The notes: a model not told the origin generated them from the letters alone. DNA of 64,000 bases from Epiperipatus broadwayi (GCA_028023455.1 JAQFVV010000027.1:4215845-4279844), one strand, 5' to 3'. Shown: positions 33,440 to 44,811, numbered from the stretch's first letter. Numbers and translations are program-made.

Positions 33440-34560
33440 AAATCAATTATAAATAGCATTTGAAAGGTTTATTTCATTTTTTTTATTTATTTATATTATA
33501 ACATATAAATGCTGACATGCTCCAAACATTGTCATAGTTTGTTTACACTCAGCATCTTTATTTTGGTCTCTATCATTTTGACAAAATGATGAAAGCATGG
33601 GATCTTTCTTTGATAGAATAGCATGCAATAGAGTATTTCCAAATGTACAAGATTCTGCCTTCACAAAAAGACTGCATTAATGAACATGATGATATAACAT
33701 TTTACATTTCTTATCTATATTTTTATATTAATAATTTAACTTAATCCAAAAAATAATAATAAAGTGAAAATAATACAATTAATTTTCACAAAAATTTTTC
33801 ATTTTAAAAATAAAAATAATAATAATAATAATAACTGTAAATATTAAATGCAACCACTTTTTGTCAGCCATTTTGTTTTAAATACTTATTATGCCCCTGA
33901 AACTGCATAAGTAAAAAAATAATTATCAAACCTAGGAGACATGCTAATACATAAGTACCAAAAATTTATTCTCCTTATTTATCAGAATACAAATTATCTT
34001 ATTTTTACAAGTGCAATTATTAGGAGTTGATTAGATGTGCTTCACTACAACCCAAGTTATTATAATCTCAGAGGCACATTATATTTTAGAGACTCTGGAC
34101 AAATTCAAATTTGAAGGTCCAAATACTGTGTGATTGCAGACATTTTTGTCTGTGAAGAGGAAGGATTATTGCAGCAGGGGGTACAAGGATGTACAAATTA
34201 TCTTTAAAAAGTAGACAATAAAATATATTGTTTGAAATCAAGAAAACCTTATTGTTTATAATAATTTAATTAATTATATAAAAACCAGCAATTTGTTTTT
34301 TATTACATAATATTCATGGCATTGATGCATATATTTGATAAATTGACTTATTTAAAAAACAAAATATTTTAAGTAAGATAATAAAATATATATTTAACAA
34401 AAAATAAAAAATATTTCTATATAAATATATAATAAAATGATGGTACTTATGTATTATGTATCCTGCCAAATTTGGCAGCCATTTCTTTTTACTAATATAG
34501 TTTCATGGGCATACAATAAATATTTAAAACAAAGTGGCTGATAAGATGCCAATGTATTTA
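33440..34560. repeat. Repeat with inverted parts left of the Penelope pair
   Basis: 33850-33970 (CAGCCATTTTGTTTTAAATACTT ... ACATAAGTACC) is inverted at 34435-34545 (GGTACTTATGT ... AAACAAAGTGGCTG). The left portion GTTTATTTCATTTTTTT ... GACAAAATGATGAAA (33465-33595) reappears inverted at about 39725-39870, on the other side of the Penelope elements. No ORF. Confidence 0.5.
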
Positions 34561-34599
34561 ATATTTACATTTTTTATTATTAGCATATAAAAGCGATTT

Positions 34600-34745
34600 A
34601 ACCGCTGATGAAGAAGCTGCAAAAACAAAAACAATTAAATAGGCTGAGCGCTTTTGAGGTTTTCCCTCATATTCATGGCCAACATAAGTTATAAATCATT
34701 TATGTAATGTTGCTAACTAATAAAATATGCAAATGTGAATGCAAA
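34600..34745 (-). repeat. 3' untranslated part of Penelope element A
   Basis: Between the ORF end and the neighbouring repeat, AAAAGCG and CGCTTTT are inverted about 70 nt apart, and CTCAAAAGCGCTCAG resembles the CTTGAAAGCGCTYGCAG sequence of the 24.5-kb Penelope fragment, pointing to a common 3' structure. Confidence 0.4.
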
Positions 34746-36104
34746 TTAGTTTGTCCATTTTTTTTTTGAGATAGAAAAACATGTGTCACGTCTGTTGATG
34801 GAATTGGTATCACTGATAATAAAATATGCCTCTTTGATTTTTCTTTTGCAGTCATTGGCTTCAGAGCATACTATCTTGGGGTTTCCAGGTTCAAACCCAT
34901 GGCCAGCCTGCTTCTCATGTTTGAAGAATATTGAGAAGTTATCGTTGTTCTTTTTTCATCTTCTGTAAGTATAAATGTGTTGAGCAGCTCTATTATGAAT
35001 AGTGGCCTTGGTTTCCCCATAGTATGTGGCACTGCATCCAGCCTGAGGGTATGAAATACTGTATATGACTTGGGGCATCTGAGATGGATCTGTTCTATCC
35101 TACGAATTATTAATAAGTCTGTTAGTATTAGGGGGAGTGTGAAAGCCAATCTTAAATTCACCAGCCAAAGTCTTTATCATCTGTTGAGATAATTTGGGAA
35201 TATAAGGGAGGGTAATTTGTGGTTTATCTTTACTTATGTGGTTAGTTATTGATTTTCTGTAAAATTGATCTATTTTCTTTGTAATTAATCTGTAGCTGAA
35301 TCCGACACTTAACAAATCTTTTATATAGCATGCAATATTAGTCTTCCTATCAGCCTCAAATTTACACAAATTTTGATTCCTAAATAAAAACGAGTTTAAA
35401 CCTGCAAATTTATGTGCTGTAGGTGAAATGGATTTCGGGTGGATAAAACCTCTGACCTCAAGAGGCTTAACAATCATGCAATAATGCAGAGCTCTGCCTT
35501 CTCTATGGACCAGCAAATCCAAATATTTTAGCTTCTGCCATTCGTTTTCCCAAGTGGTGTTTATAATCAATTTAGTTTGCAGTTGTAATTCATTTTTAAT
35601 GTTGGTGATTACATCTTTTGGAGCTGCTATAAACACATCGTCTACATAACGCACGTAAATTAATCCAGCAGTGTTAGAGATGTATTTAGAAATGATTTGT
35701 TTTCCAAAAAAGTTTAAAAATATGCTCGAAATTACTCCACTTAAGGGAAGACTCATCGGCCAACCATCTCTCATATCATACCATCCACCCTCAAAAGTTG
35801 TAAAAATGTTATTGTCTAACCAATTAAGGAAAGCTAATATAAAGTTCATGCGCACATTTGGACAATGCTTATTTATTAATTCTTTATGAATGATGTCAAT
35901 CGACCACTTCCTGTTAATCGATCCGTATAATTCTGTCACGTCCATGGCTGCAATTTCAAAATCTTGATCTATTAATATATTCTTGATTTTTCTAACGAAC
36001 TCAAAGGAAGACTTAATTGTGAAGTCTCCAAAACCTATGCTATCAACTAACCATTGATTTACCAGCTTAGCCGTTTCAAAGTAGTGCACTCCTAAATTCA
36101 TCAA
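34746..36104 (-). pseudogene. Penelope-like element A: RT plus GIY-YIG endonuclease, two in-frame stops
   Basis: Codes for the RT and endonuclease of a Penelope-like retroelement. The RT part (334 codons, 36104-35100) shows AAMDVTELYGSINRKW (palm, first Asp), LPLSGVISSIFLNFFG, YVRYVDDVFIAAPK (YVDD catalytic pair intact) and LKYLDLLVHREGR, followed by the thumb. It ends at a TAG, but the same frame continues into VIYSISYPQAGCSATYYGET (GIY and YYG for YIG), HNRAAQHIYTYRR, a TGA, then IFFKHEKQAGHGFEP and IKEAYFIISDTNSINRRDTC, ending at TAA 34748-34746. So only two stops, and no frameshift, break about 450 codons. The N-terminal part with the DKGG motif is missing; the reading begins just downstream of a hammerhead-like motif. 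Element B lies directly upstream on the same strand, as in the tandem arrays Penelope elements often form. Confidence 0.85.
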
Positions 36105-36148
36105 TACTCCTTCAACACTTTAAGCAAATAACTTTATTTATATATTTT

Positions 36149-36180
36149 ACAGTTTCGACTGTACTAGCAGTCTTCATCAG
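36149..36180 (-). ncRNA. Hammerhead-ribozyme-like motif between two Penelope elements
   Basis: On the minus strand the order is CTGATGA (36180-36174), one A, stem GACTG, loop CTAGTA, stem CAGTC, GAAA, C. This is the conserved hammerhead core around stem II, as reported for Penelope-like elements. The extra A after CTGATGA and the lack of an obvious stem I/stem III partner in the flanks leave cleavage activity doubtful. Its position fits the repeated end region of element B or A. Confidence 0.5.
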
Positions 36181-36189
36181 AACTACAAC

Positions 36190-37401
36190 ATAAAAAATTA
36201 GACAAATATTATATCAATACAACCAAAATTATTATTCTTCATATTTCCATATAAAAGTAAAATAAAACAAAATAATATAAAGCAAAAACAACTCAATCCA
36301 AACCCTTTCAACCAAAATCCTCCCAAATCTTTCAAAAACCCAACACATAAAAATTAAACTACAAAAAATATAATATTAATATATATATATAATAATAATA
36401 ACAAACTAATAATAAAAAATAACAATAAAAATAAAAAATAACAATAAAAATAAAAAATAACAAAACATTTTAAAATCATTTTTAAATTATTCTTCAAATT
36501 GACAAACAAATAAATGTATTAAAACAATTCAAATTTTATCATCAAACCATTAAAAACAAAACCCTTAAAACCCATTAAACCAATAATCTAAAATTTAATA
36601 TCAAAAATTATCATTTTTATCATAACTAATTACATATATAAGACCAAAAACCCAAATACCCAAAAAACAAAAAACAAAAATTAAAATTAAAATTAAAAAA
36701 TAAACTTAAAAATAAAAATAAAAATAAAAAATTAAAAATTAAAAAATTAAAAAATAAAAAAAAATAAAAAATAAAAATTAAAAAATTAAAAATCAAAATA
36801 TTAAAAATCAAAAAATTAAAAATCAAAAAACAAAAAACAAAATATTAAAAATCAATAAACAAAATATTAAAAATCATATACCAATATTCTAATAAAATCA
36901 AAAAACAAAATATTAAAACTCAAAAACCAATATACTAAAATAATTTCCCCCCTTTTTTTATACACTCCCATTTCCACACTATTTACTTCATTCTACACCT
37001 TCATACCTTCCCCTTAATTCCCTTCCTCATATATATCCTAATACTCCCTACCATTTTTTCCTATTTAACTACCATCTTACAATATTTAATATCAATACAA
37101 ACTTAACTATGTTACCTTAACATTCCTTCTACCTTCACCTTTCCACCATCTTTTTTTATTAACCACTTCCCAACTTCCTCTCTTTTCCCATCAACTAACT
37201 CCCCCTATTAACCACTTCTACTACTAAATTACTTTAACTTTTAATTCTTTATTAACCACTTCTCAACTTCCTTCTCTTTCCCCATCACCTAGCTCCCTCT
37301 ATTAACCACTTCTATTATTTAATTACCCCAAACTTTAATTCTTTACCCTATCAACCTTTATATTTCCCTTCACTTATTCTAAACTTTCTTACTATTTAAT
37401 T
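36190..37401 (-). repeat. Penelope element B 3' region: almost C-free on the sense strand
   Basis: On the plus strand I count only about six G in 36301-37400 (none in roughly 36645-37110), so the element's sense strand almost lacks C. It includes simple A-rich repeats (36420-36470, 36660-36900) and a 93-bp tandem pair at 37158-37345 (ATTAACCACTTC ... AATTCTTT). No ORF of interest; the plus-strand A/C/T bias creates spurious reading frames. Confidence 0.7.
37158..37345. repeat. 93-bp tandem duplication
   Basis: ATTAACCACTTCCCAACTTC (37158) and ATTAACCACTTCTCAACTTC (37251) start two consecutive units with small differences, within the Penelope element B 3' region. Confidence 0.75.
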
Positions 37402-39417
37402 TCACACTACCAAAGTCCTTATCCCTTTCTCTCTATTAATACTAGGCCTTATCCTCTCAATTAACAATGACTCCTTAAATATCATATTTATTTCCTTTTC
37501 ATAATCCTCTCTATCTTCACAATAATTATGTGCTCTAAACACTCTTGATGTTATAGCATTAATTTTAAATTGCTGATCTACATCAGACTCCCAATTCACT
37601 ATAGTACCCTTCTCCATCTTTCTAAACACCCATGTCTTCACTCTACACTTCCATTCACTATACTGTTTTTTCATCATTACATCCAAATACACCAATTCAC
37701 CATTCTTTTCCCATTCCATTGTAAACTTTAACTTCTTATCCAACTTATTAACCTTATCATAATACTTTTTTATTTGTCTTTCAGTCTTATTAAATATCAA
37801 TAAGAAATCATCTACATATCTCTTAATTAAAATTGGTGCATTTTCCTCCTTCACCATAGCTTTTTCCATCTCTTGCATATAAATATCACTTAACACTCCA
37901 CTTAATGCCCCTCCTATCAATAACCCTTCTTTCTGTTTATAATAGCTCCCATTAAACTGAAAAGTAATATCCCTACAACACAAACTCATTAAATTCTCCA
38001 ACACTTCTATTGGCATTTCTACCTCTTTCTCTCTATCCCTCCTATACTTGTCCACTGCCAACCCTATTGCCTTCTTCACATCTATATTTGTATACATAGA
38101 CACCACATCCATTTTCACCATGATCAACCTATACTTCTCATATTTTTCCACCCGTTTCCTAATTTCCTCCATCAACTGCCTATTATTCTTTATGAAAGCC
38201 ACACTCTCCCTATTCACATACTTCCTAAACATCTTTCCCAGCCATTTCGATACCCTATCATAATACAATCCTATACCATTAATCACTGGTCTCAATGGCA
38301 CCCCCTCTTTATATATTTTTGGCGCTCCATAAATTTTCGCCACCTCACAATCCTTACTTACTATATCTTCCATTACTCCCCTACTTATCACTCCTTTATT
38401 ACATAATCCTTTAACCATTCCATATATCTTACCACTCTTCATCTTCGTATCATTTCTTCCTATTTTAACAAAAAATTCTTCCTTCAATAACTCTTCCATT
38501 TTTTTAATATATTCTTCTCTATACATTACTACTAATTTCCCACCTTTATCTGACTTCATAAAAATTACTTCTCTTTCATATTCCCTTTTCAGTTTTCTAA
38601 CTTCATCTACCCTTATCCTTCCTTCCATCTGTTTTCCATTTTTTCTTACATACTTCATTTTATATACCATATTACCAACATTTTCTTTTAACTCATTCAT
38701 CCATTTCCTATCATTTCCATTCATAACATTATATACATCTCTATTATCATAGTAATATATCCCATATTTTTCCTCCAACACTCTCTGCACCATTTTTTCT
38801 ACCCCTATTTTTAATTCCATAGTATCTTCTCTGCTACTACTCTCATATGGAGCATACTTCAATCCTTTGCTTATTATCCTTAAATGTTCTTCTTTTATTT
38901 TTATTAATGTCAAGTTACATACATTACTTTCTTCCTTTCTTTCTTCTCCTTCTATTTCTTTTCATTCTCCTCTCATCAACTTATCCATCTTCTTCTTATG
39001 TCTTTCATTCGTCTTATCATTTATAATACCTCTTTTCACTTCAAACAAGTTTTCAAATAATTGTTCTTCTTTCCTATTAATTCTAGTCACCAGTTTCTTT
39101 TCCAAATCCTTAATATCCTCATAAATCCTGTTTTTATTTTTATATCCATTCCTTATATATTCTCTTAATACTCTATTCTCCATATTCCTTATCAAATCTC
39201 TTTTATTTTTCATCATCCTTCTTAACTTTTCCATTTTCACAAAATTTAGTATAACATTTCTATGTAGGCACCTTTTCATGAACCTTATATTATTCTTAAC
39301 ATTAGTTAATCTAATTAACAGTCTCCATCTTCTGTGTACCATTCCTGACACCTCCTCCCCTGCTACCACTCTAATATACTCTATATACTTCTTAACATTG
39401 TTAATGTCCTCCTCCAA
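37402..39417 (-). pseudogene. Penelope-like element B: long RT ORF with one in-frame TGA
   Basis: The frame runs from ATG 39417 to TAA at 37402, about 670 codons, with a single TGA near 38964. N-terminal 151 codons: basic and helical, with NNIRFMKRCLHRNVILNFVK, as in Penelope N-termini. After the TGA: NLTLIKIKEEHLRIISKGLK, MKSDKGGKLVVM (the DKGG hallmark), IYGAPKIYKEGVPLRPVING, KMDVVSMYTNIDVKKA (first catalytic Asp), LIGGALSGVLSDIYMQEMEK, ILIKRYVDDFLLIF (YVDD intact), TMEWEKNGELVYLDVMMKK, then a thumb. The last residues, KESLLIERIRPSINREKGI, look like a GIY-YIG C-terminal tail joined directly to the thumb. No GIY or YIG motif is present, so the endonuclease core appears deleted in frame. Sense-strand C is scarce, making the protein rich in K, E, M, R and G. 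The TGA could be a CGA>TGA mutation; recoding is the alternative. Confidence 0.85.
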
Positions 39418-39419
39418 AA

Positions 39420-39570
39420 TCTAACATTAGTCTTAAAGGCTCTCCAGGTTTATGTAACTTAGAATTGGCAAACAATCTTGTTATTTTAAAAAAAAAAGAA
39501 AAAATATCTGCAAAAATTAATTATAATATTTTCCCTTTATTTATTATTTTTTGTATTAAGTCAACTTACT
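39420..39570. other. Short spacer upstream of Penelope element B
   Basis: AT-rich, with an A run near 39487. No hammerhead core was seen here, so the element's 5' repeat is missing or unrecognised. Confidence 0.4.
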
Positions 39571-40030
39571 AATATAAGAAAACAAATGAAACATCTTAAT
39601 ATGTATTATTTTTAAAACAGGATGTGTGAGGATTATTCATGATGGTGGCCTGAAATCCCTAATGGGCTGCCAAATTGCCACAAATAAATGTTCTTCTTTG
39701 AGCATTCAACACCACATAAATTTCATCATTTTGTCAAAATGGTGGTGACAAAAAAAAATTCTGAATTTAAACAAACTCCAACGATGTTCAGATCATGTAG
39801 ATCTTTACACATTACATTATAAAAAAAAAAAATTGAAATAAACTTTCTAATTGGAATATATAATCGATTTATTATTTTTTTTAAACTCAATAATTAATAT
39901 ATATTTGGTAAAATAAAATTGAAAGAAAAAGTAAACAAATACTTATATGCCCTGAAACTTGTATTAAGTAAAAAAAAGGCTGTCAAACTTGGTAGACATG
40001 ATAATATGTAAATACCAAAATGATCTATAA
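39570..40030. repeat. Repeat related to the left flank of the Penelope pair
   Basis: TTTCATCATTTTGTCAAAATGG ... AACAAACTCCAACGATGTTC ... TTGAAATAAACTTTC is the inverse of 33465-33595, while AAATACTTATATGCCCTGAAAC ... GTAAATACCAAAA matches 33886-33965 in direct orientation. The two Penelope elements may have landed in a larger copy of this repeat. Confidence 0.45.
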
Positions 40031-41225
40031 AATGCAAATATGAATGTGATATCAACCTAGCTATATGTATGTTCTTACACTTTAAATCACTCAAATATAC
40101 TTCCAGAATCCCATCTTATTTTTAAATGTTACTTCTTTTACTCTTCATTTTAGAACATTTTCCGTCTCAACTATTGACTTTATAATTTATGAATCCTTTA
40201 CTGGTGCAGGCATGCTAGATAGCTACCTGTTTTTCCCTATGGATAATGCATCTGTGTATAATCTCTTCTTAATGACATGATGCCATATATAAAGTCTTTT
40301 CTAGAATAATGTTTTTTTTAATTTTATTTCTTATTATTAAAAATCTTCATGGTGTTTTTTTTTTTAATATTTGCAATAAGCTTAAATTCTGATTTATTTA
40401 TAGACATAAAATTTTTTTTTTCGGTTTTTGAATATTTTGTTATTTTTTTTTTTATATTCAAAAAGTTAGAGTTGGGGGAAAACATCTTTTGCATAATAAG
40501 AAGACTTTAATTAATCTTTCTTCAATCAAAAAATGTTGTTGAATTTGACTTTGTAGATCAAATTATAGTAATTTGTTATTGGTAAATATGAAACAAGTGA
40601 TGAAGACATGAAGTTGTGATGTGGGAAAACTTCATAAAGCATGCTAATTCAGCCTGAAATTTATTTAATGGGTCATTTGCCATTTTACGTGTCTTTATTC
40701 GTATATTTTCAGAAGGTATGGTAGAAATAACATTTTAAGTATTGTTAATAGATGAAGTTAAATTATTCCATATATTAATGTTTTCTTAAAAAGCGGATAT
40801 ATTATTAATCTTTAACTGGGGTTTAAAGTTTATATCTAGTCTAGGAATAATGTGATAATCTCGAGCTTAACTAATGATTAATAATAATCATTAATGTACG
40901 CATCTGAAGCATGTAGTATCGAAGTTATAAGTGCAGAACCTTTGACACATGTAATTCAAAGGGTAATAATTTGAGATTGATAAGTATTGAATAAATGAAA
41001 AAGACATAATGAGAATGTGGTTCAACAAAAAATGCATCGTAATGGTCATTTTCTGTCTTCTGATGTCTATATTTATATGTTTAAATAATGTGTGGAGAAA
41101 TTTCTGCTGCCTATATGTTAAAAATACTAAATTTGAAATCTTAATTTATTTGTTGTCTTAGTTTGATTTTTTTTTTACATAACAACTTTATAACTAAAAT
41201 CCAGGCTTATTATATACCCTGTATC
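40031..41225. other. Unassigned AT-rich region
   Basis: Several T runs. No coding, RNA or clear repeat signal. Confidence 0.4.
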
Positions 41226-41227
41226 AA

Positions 41228-41545
41228 TATATGTTACATATAGGGTATATGAGTACAGACTGTCACACCACTCTCCACTCTATCTCATAACACTGACACA
41301 CTTGAAGACATATGTGTTGAAAAGATAAATAATCACCAATATATGTATTTCATGTTAAATCAGCAGTCGTCAGTTGGTCCAGATTATCATCTCCACACAT
41401 ATATACAATAAGAGCTCAGGTATATATTAAGATAGCCAATCTTCATACTTTAATGGACAGGCTTCAATCCATTCCACACTAGAACTCTTCAACCGGCTAT
41501 CCAATTGAAAATTCTGATGATGAAATGCTCAAAGGCTACCATGAG
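41228..41545 (-). repeat. SINE-like copy, near full length, reverse
   Basis: AGACTGTCACACCACTCTCCAC, ATCTCATAACACTGACACACTTG, ATGTATTTCATGTTAAATCAGC, TTGGTCCAGATTATCATCTCC, CATACTTTAATGGACAGGC, GAAAATTCTGATGATGAAATG: the whole family in reverse. Confidence 0.75.
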
Positions 41546-41569
41546 GCTGAGATTCTTGTCACACCCACA

Positions 41570-41732
41570 GAGATGATAATCTGGACCAACTGATGATTGC
41601 TGGTTTAGCATGAAATACGTATATTGGTGATTATTTATCTTTTCGACATGTGTTCAAGTGTATCAGTGTTATGAGATAGTGTGGAGAGTGGTGGGTCCTG
41701 TGAAATTCTGCACTCATATACCCTATGTATAA
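41570..41732 (+). repeat. SINE-like copy, forward, head-to-head with the previous one
   Basis: GATGATAATCTGGACCAACTG to TCTGCACTCATATACCCTATG. Only about 25 bases separate it from the reverse copy, so the two form a large imperfect inverted repeat. Confidence 0.7.
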
Positions 41733-42385
41733 CAACTTTATGTTTATTTTTTTAAAATCTTTTTTAAATAGAATATAAATATTGCATTGTTTTTATTAAA
41801 CAGTATATTTGATTCAGCGCTATTTTTATACGCACATATAATTAATCATTAAAAACTAGTTAACACATAGATAATCTCAATATCAACAACAATCAACAAT
41901 TTCAAACTGTTGTCAAGGCAACCTCCATTTAACAATAAAGGTGGAATCTTTAATCAGTATGCAGGCATACTCAGTTCTTTTATCATGTTACGGCCAGAGG
42001 ACTGTTAAAAGTCAAAAATGAATAACGAATGGCCAAGCATAACCTTTGTTAATCTGAAAAATTATTTTGGCTATGAAAATTATTGTGTGTGCTTTCTATA
42101 TATAGATATAATTTAAAATTCATACGTAGATATAGCTCTTCTTCAACAACTTATGGACCATAATATTACAGATAATAAAAACGGAATGCATTTCACAGCA
42201 TAATTCTTAAAAATTTATTTTGGTCTGAAAACTTTATTAACTTGATAACACATAAAGAGTGTAAAACATAAATGCAACCAACAGAAAAACAGTAACAATG
42301 AACAAACAAACATAAAACTACAGTAAATAGAATAAGCAAAATGTTACTTTAGAAATACTTTTAATCTTCCAAGAGCTATAATTTT
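41733..42385. other. Unassigned region
   Basis: Contains CTGTTGTCAAGGCAACCT near 41905, a segment also present at 44900 in a small foldback. Otherwise nothing recognised. Confidence 0.35.
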
Positions 42386-42389
42386 TACT

Positions 42390-43255
42390 CCACCTAGAGT
42401 CACCTAATGTAACTTTGGACAACAGATGGCATACTGCTATGATCCACTCTCCAGACACATATTTGTGGCTTTTGTCATTGTTGATGAAAACTAGAATTCA
42501 AAGCTGGATCTAATGCACTTATGTATCTAGAAGCCATTTTTCTTTCTTTGTATTATTCAAGTTAATTTGAAATCTAAATAACTCTAAGGTTTCAATCCCA
42601 GGCTACCTTATTTGTATAATTATATAAATCAGACATCAGGTAAGATTCAATATATTGTAGAGATTTCAGTTTTATAACAGCTATTGATCCCTTCTACTTT
42701 CTGGCAAGAAAAGCTAATGCCCACATTCATGATACTCCCATGTACTTTTGATAGAAGTTATATTTATCCTACTTTAAGATCTCAACTGCAAATTTAAATA
42801 ATCAATGGCTATCATATGGTATAATGCTATAAGTCATCCATCTTCAGGTCAATACCTGGTCATTGCCTTCATTAGTGAAGACTAAAATTCAAAGCAGGAA
42901 CTAAAATACTTACTTGGCTGGCTGCTATTTTTATTGATTTGTAATATTTATGCTTCTGGTTTGAAATCTAAAAAAAAAAAATCCAAGTTTTAAACCCAGA
43001 TTATCTTATTTTAATAATCATATAAATCTGACATCAGGTTAATTTCTATATATTATAAGCATTCCAGTTTTATAACAACAGTAGGCCCCTTATTATCACT
43101 TGTCTAGCAAGGGGTTATATCAACAAATCCCAAGATAATTATCTTGCATGCTTTTCTAAAATCAGTTACTTTCATTTCAGGAGTAAACAATGGATACTGA
43201 ATGGTATATTACTATAAAATATCCATCTCCAGTAAAGTGTCTGGTGTTATTATTT
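42390..43255. repeat. Tandem diverged units of an old repeat, ~430 bp
   Basis: CAGATGGCATACTGCTATGATCC ... TTTGAAATCTAAATAACTC ... ATAAATCAGACATCAGG ... TTCAGTTTTATAACAG (42420-42690) recurs as TGGCTATCATATGG ... TTTGAAATCTAAAAAA ... ATAAATCTGACATCAGG ... TCCAGTTTTATAACAA (42805-43085). A third start is seen near 43185. Related pieces lie near 47140-47330. No coding signal. Confidence 0.5.
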
Positions 43256-44810
43256 ATATACTTATGCAGGTAAGTTCACCTGGGTATATTTAGATTTCAG
43301 GCTATTAGTTTGAGCAGTACGCAAAGGTAAAATGAATAGTGCATTAGTTCACTTTTGAACTATATTTTTCACAAAAGAAGATAAAGGCTAGAAATATGTC
43401 TGGAGATGACGATTTTATAGCATTATATCATTGATTACTCAAGTTTACTCTAGATGGCTCTGGAGTAGAATGAAGAAAACTGTTATTGGAAGCATAAGAA
43501 AAGCATACAAGATGTCATATGAATATTATATAAATGGATGCAAATTCTTAAACTGAAAAATAAAAATTCTGAGAAAAATAAGCTATCAGAACCAGAAGTG
43601 AATTGATTTTGTTAAAGAAAATAACTTTTCTGGAAATTTTTAAAGCAAGAAGGATATATTAATTATGGTAACAATAAAAAGAAATGAAAATATTAATATT
43701 ACCTTTTATGGTTACAAAAACAATGATAAATAGCTCTAGAATTCCATATACTGTCATCACAGAAATAACTATGCATTGTTTTCAGTACTATTATAAAAAG
43801 TAGTATATGTTTTCCATTTTCTCAATGTCTCTTTTTGCAAGCTTTAGTAAATAATAGTAGCAGCCGGATGATAGTGCTTAATATATCCCTATTCAAAATC
43901 CTGATTTCTTTCAAACTTATGGCTTTCAGTGAGCAGACTTGTATCACGGTGTTCCAAAATCCCAAGCTATTCACTGATGAAAGCCATGAGCATTCAATGA
44001 ATCAGGAGAATTTTGGATAGAAAGACACAGGATAGCGATTTATTAAGCATTGTCATCCGACCTCTACCATTACTTACTAAAGCTTACAGGAAGTGGCATG
44101 AAGAGAGTGAAAAAGTATGTTACCAAAACAGCAATCGAATATGATATATATTGACTATATATGTTGTCCATTTATCTATTCATATTTTATATACATAGTT
44201 TATACATAAATTAAAACAATAGACAAAATTCACCATATAATTCAAAAGCTGCATTAAAACTAAGCCTATCTAACAACATTTACATTCTATTCTCGTTTTT
44301 ATTGTTTTGATGTTATACAACTCAGTGGGACATACTTATTTCTATTTTAGTATTGATGTGTATTTAAATTTGTTTCTATAGTCTAATTAAATGATTGTTG
44401 GTATTTTTAATATCTTAAATTGCTCTCTTTGTAAATAACTAGGAATTTTTCTTGTTTAGTTATTTTTATTTTTGTTATGATATTCCTGTGTAAGATTTTA
44501 TTTATAATAGAAACAAGATAAAACATTTATATGAGATTTGAATTTCTATCTGCACTAGCTTCATCAGATTAAGTATTATTATTACCATTTCTGATTATTA
44601 GATCAGTATAAATACAATTCAATAACCTGAAGTAAAGAATTAATGTGCATAGATATAAATGCCATTTTCTTATGCCTTCTGAGCTAAGAAATGTAGCATT
44701 AGTAAACTGAGACATCATTTGTTTAGCCTATTGATTATACTTTTCATTTTATATTGAAATGTATTAATTTTAATATCTTCTTTTTTAATATTCATAAATA
44801 TATATCAAAA
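43256..44810. other. Unassigned AT-rich region with old repeat traces
   Basis: GATGAAAGCCATGAGCATTC near 43976 and GGCTAGAAATATGTCTGGAG near 43388 recall the interior of the 2.1-kb and foldback families. No gene. Confidence 0.35.
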
Positions 44811-44811
44811 A

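Noticed and set aside
34608-34640. CGCTGATGAAGAAGCTGC on the plus strand as a second hammerhead core
   Set aside because: It lies on the strand opposite to the Penelope ORF, no stem II can be formed, and there is no GAAA at the right place.
36626-36826. Phe/Leu/Ile-rich 66-codon frame suggesting a membrane protein
   Set aside because: It is low-complexity A/T sequence within the C-free 3' region of Penelope element B.
38940-38990. Selenocysteine at the TGA of Penelope element B
   Set aside because: No SECIS-like hairpin was recognised, the residue context is a charged linker rather than a Cys position, and CGA>TGA is simpler. Kept only as an alternative.
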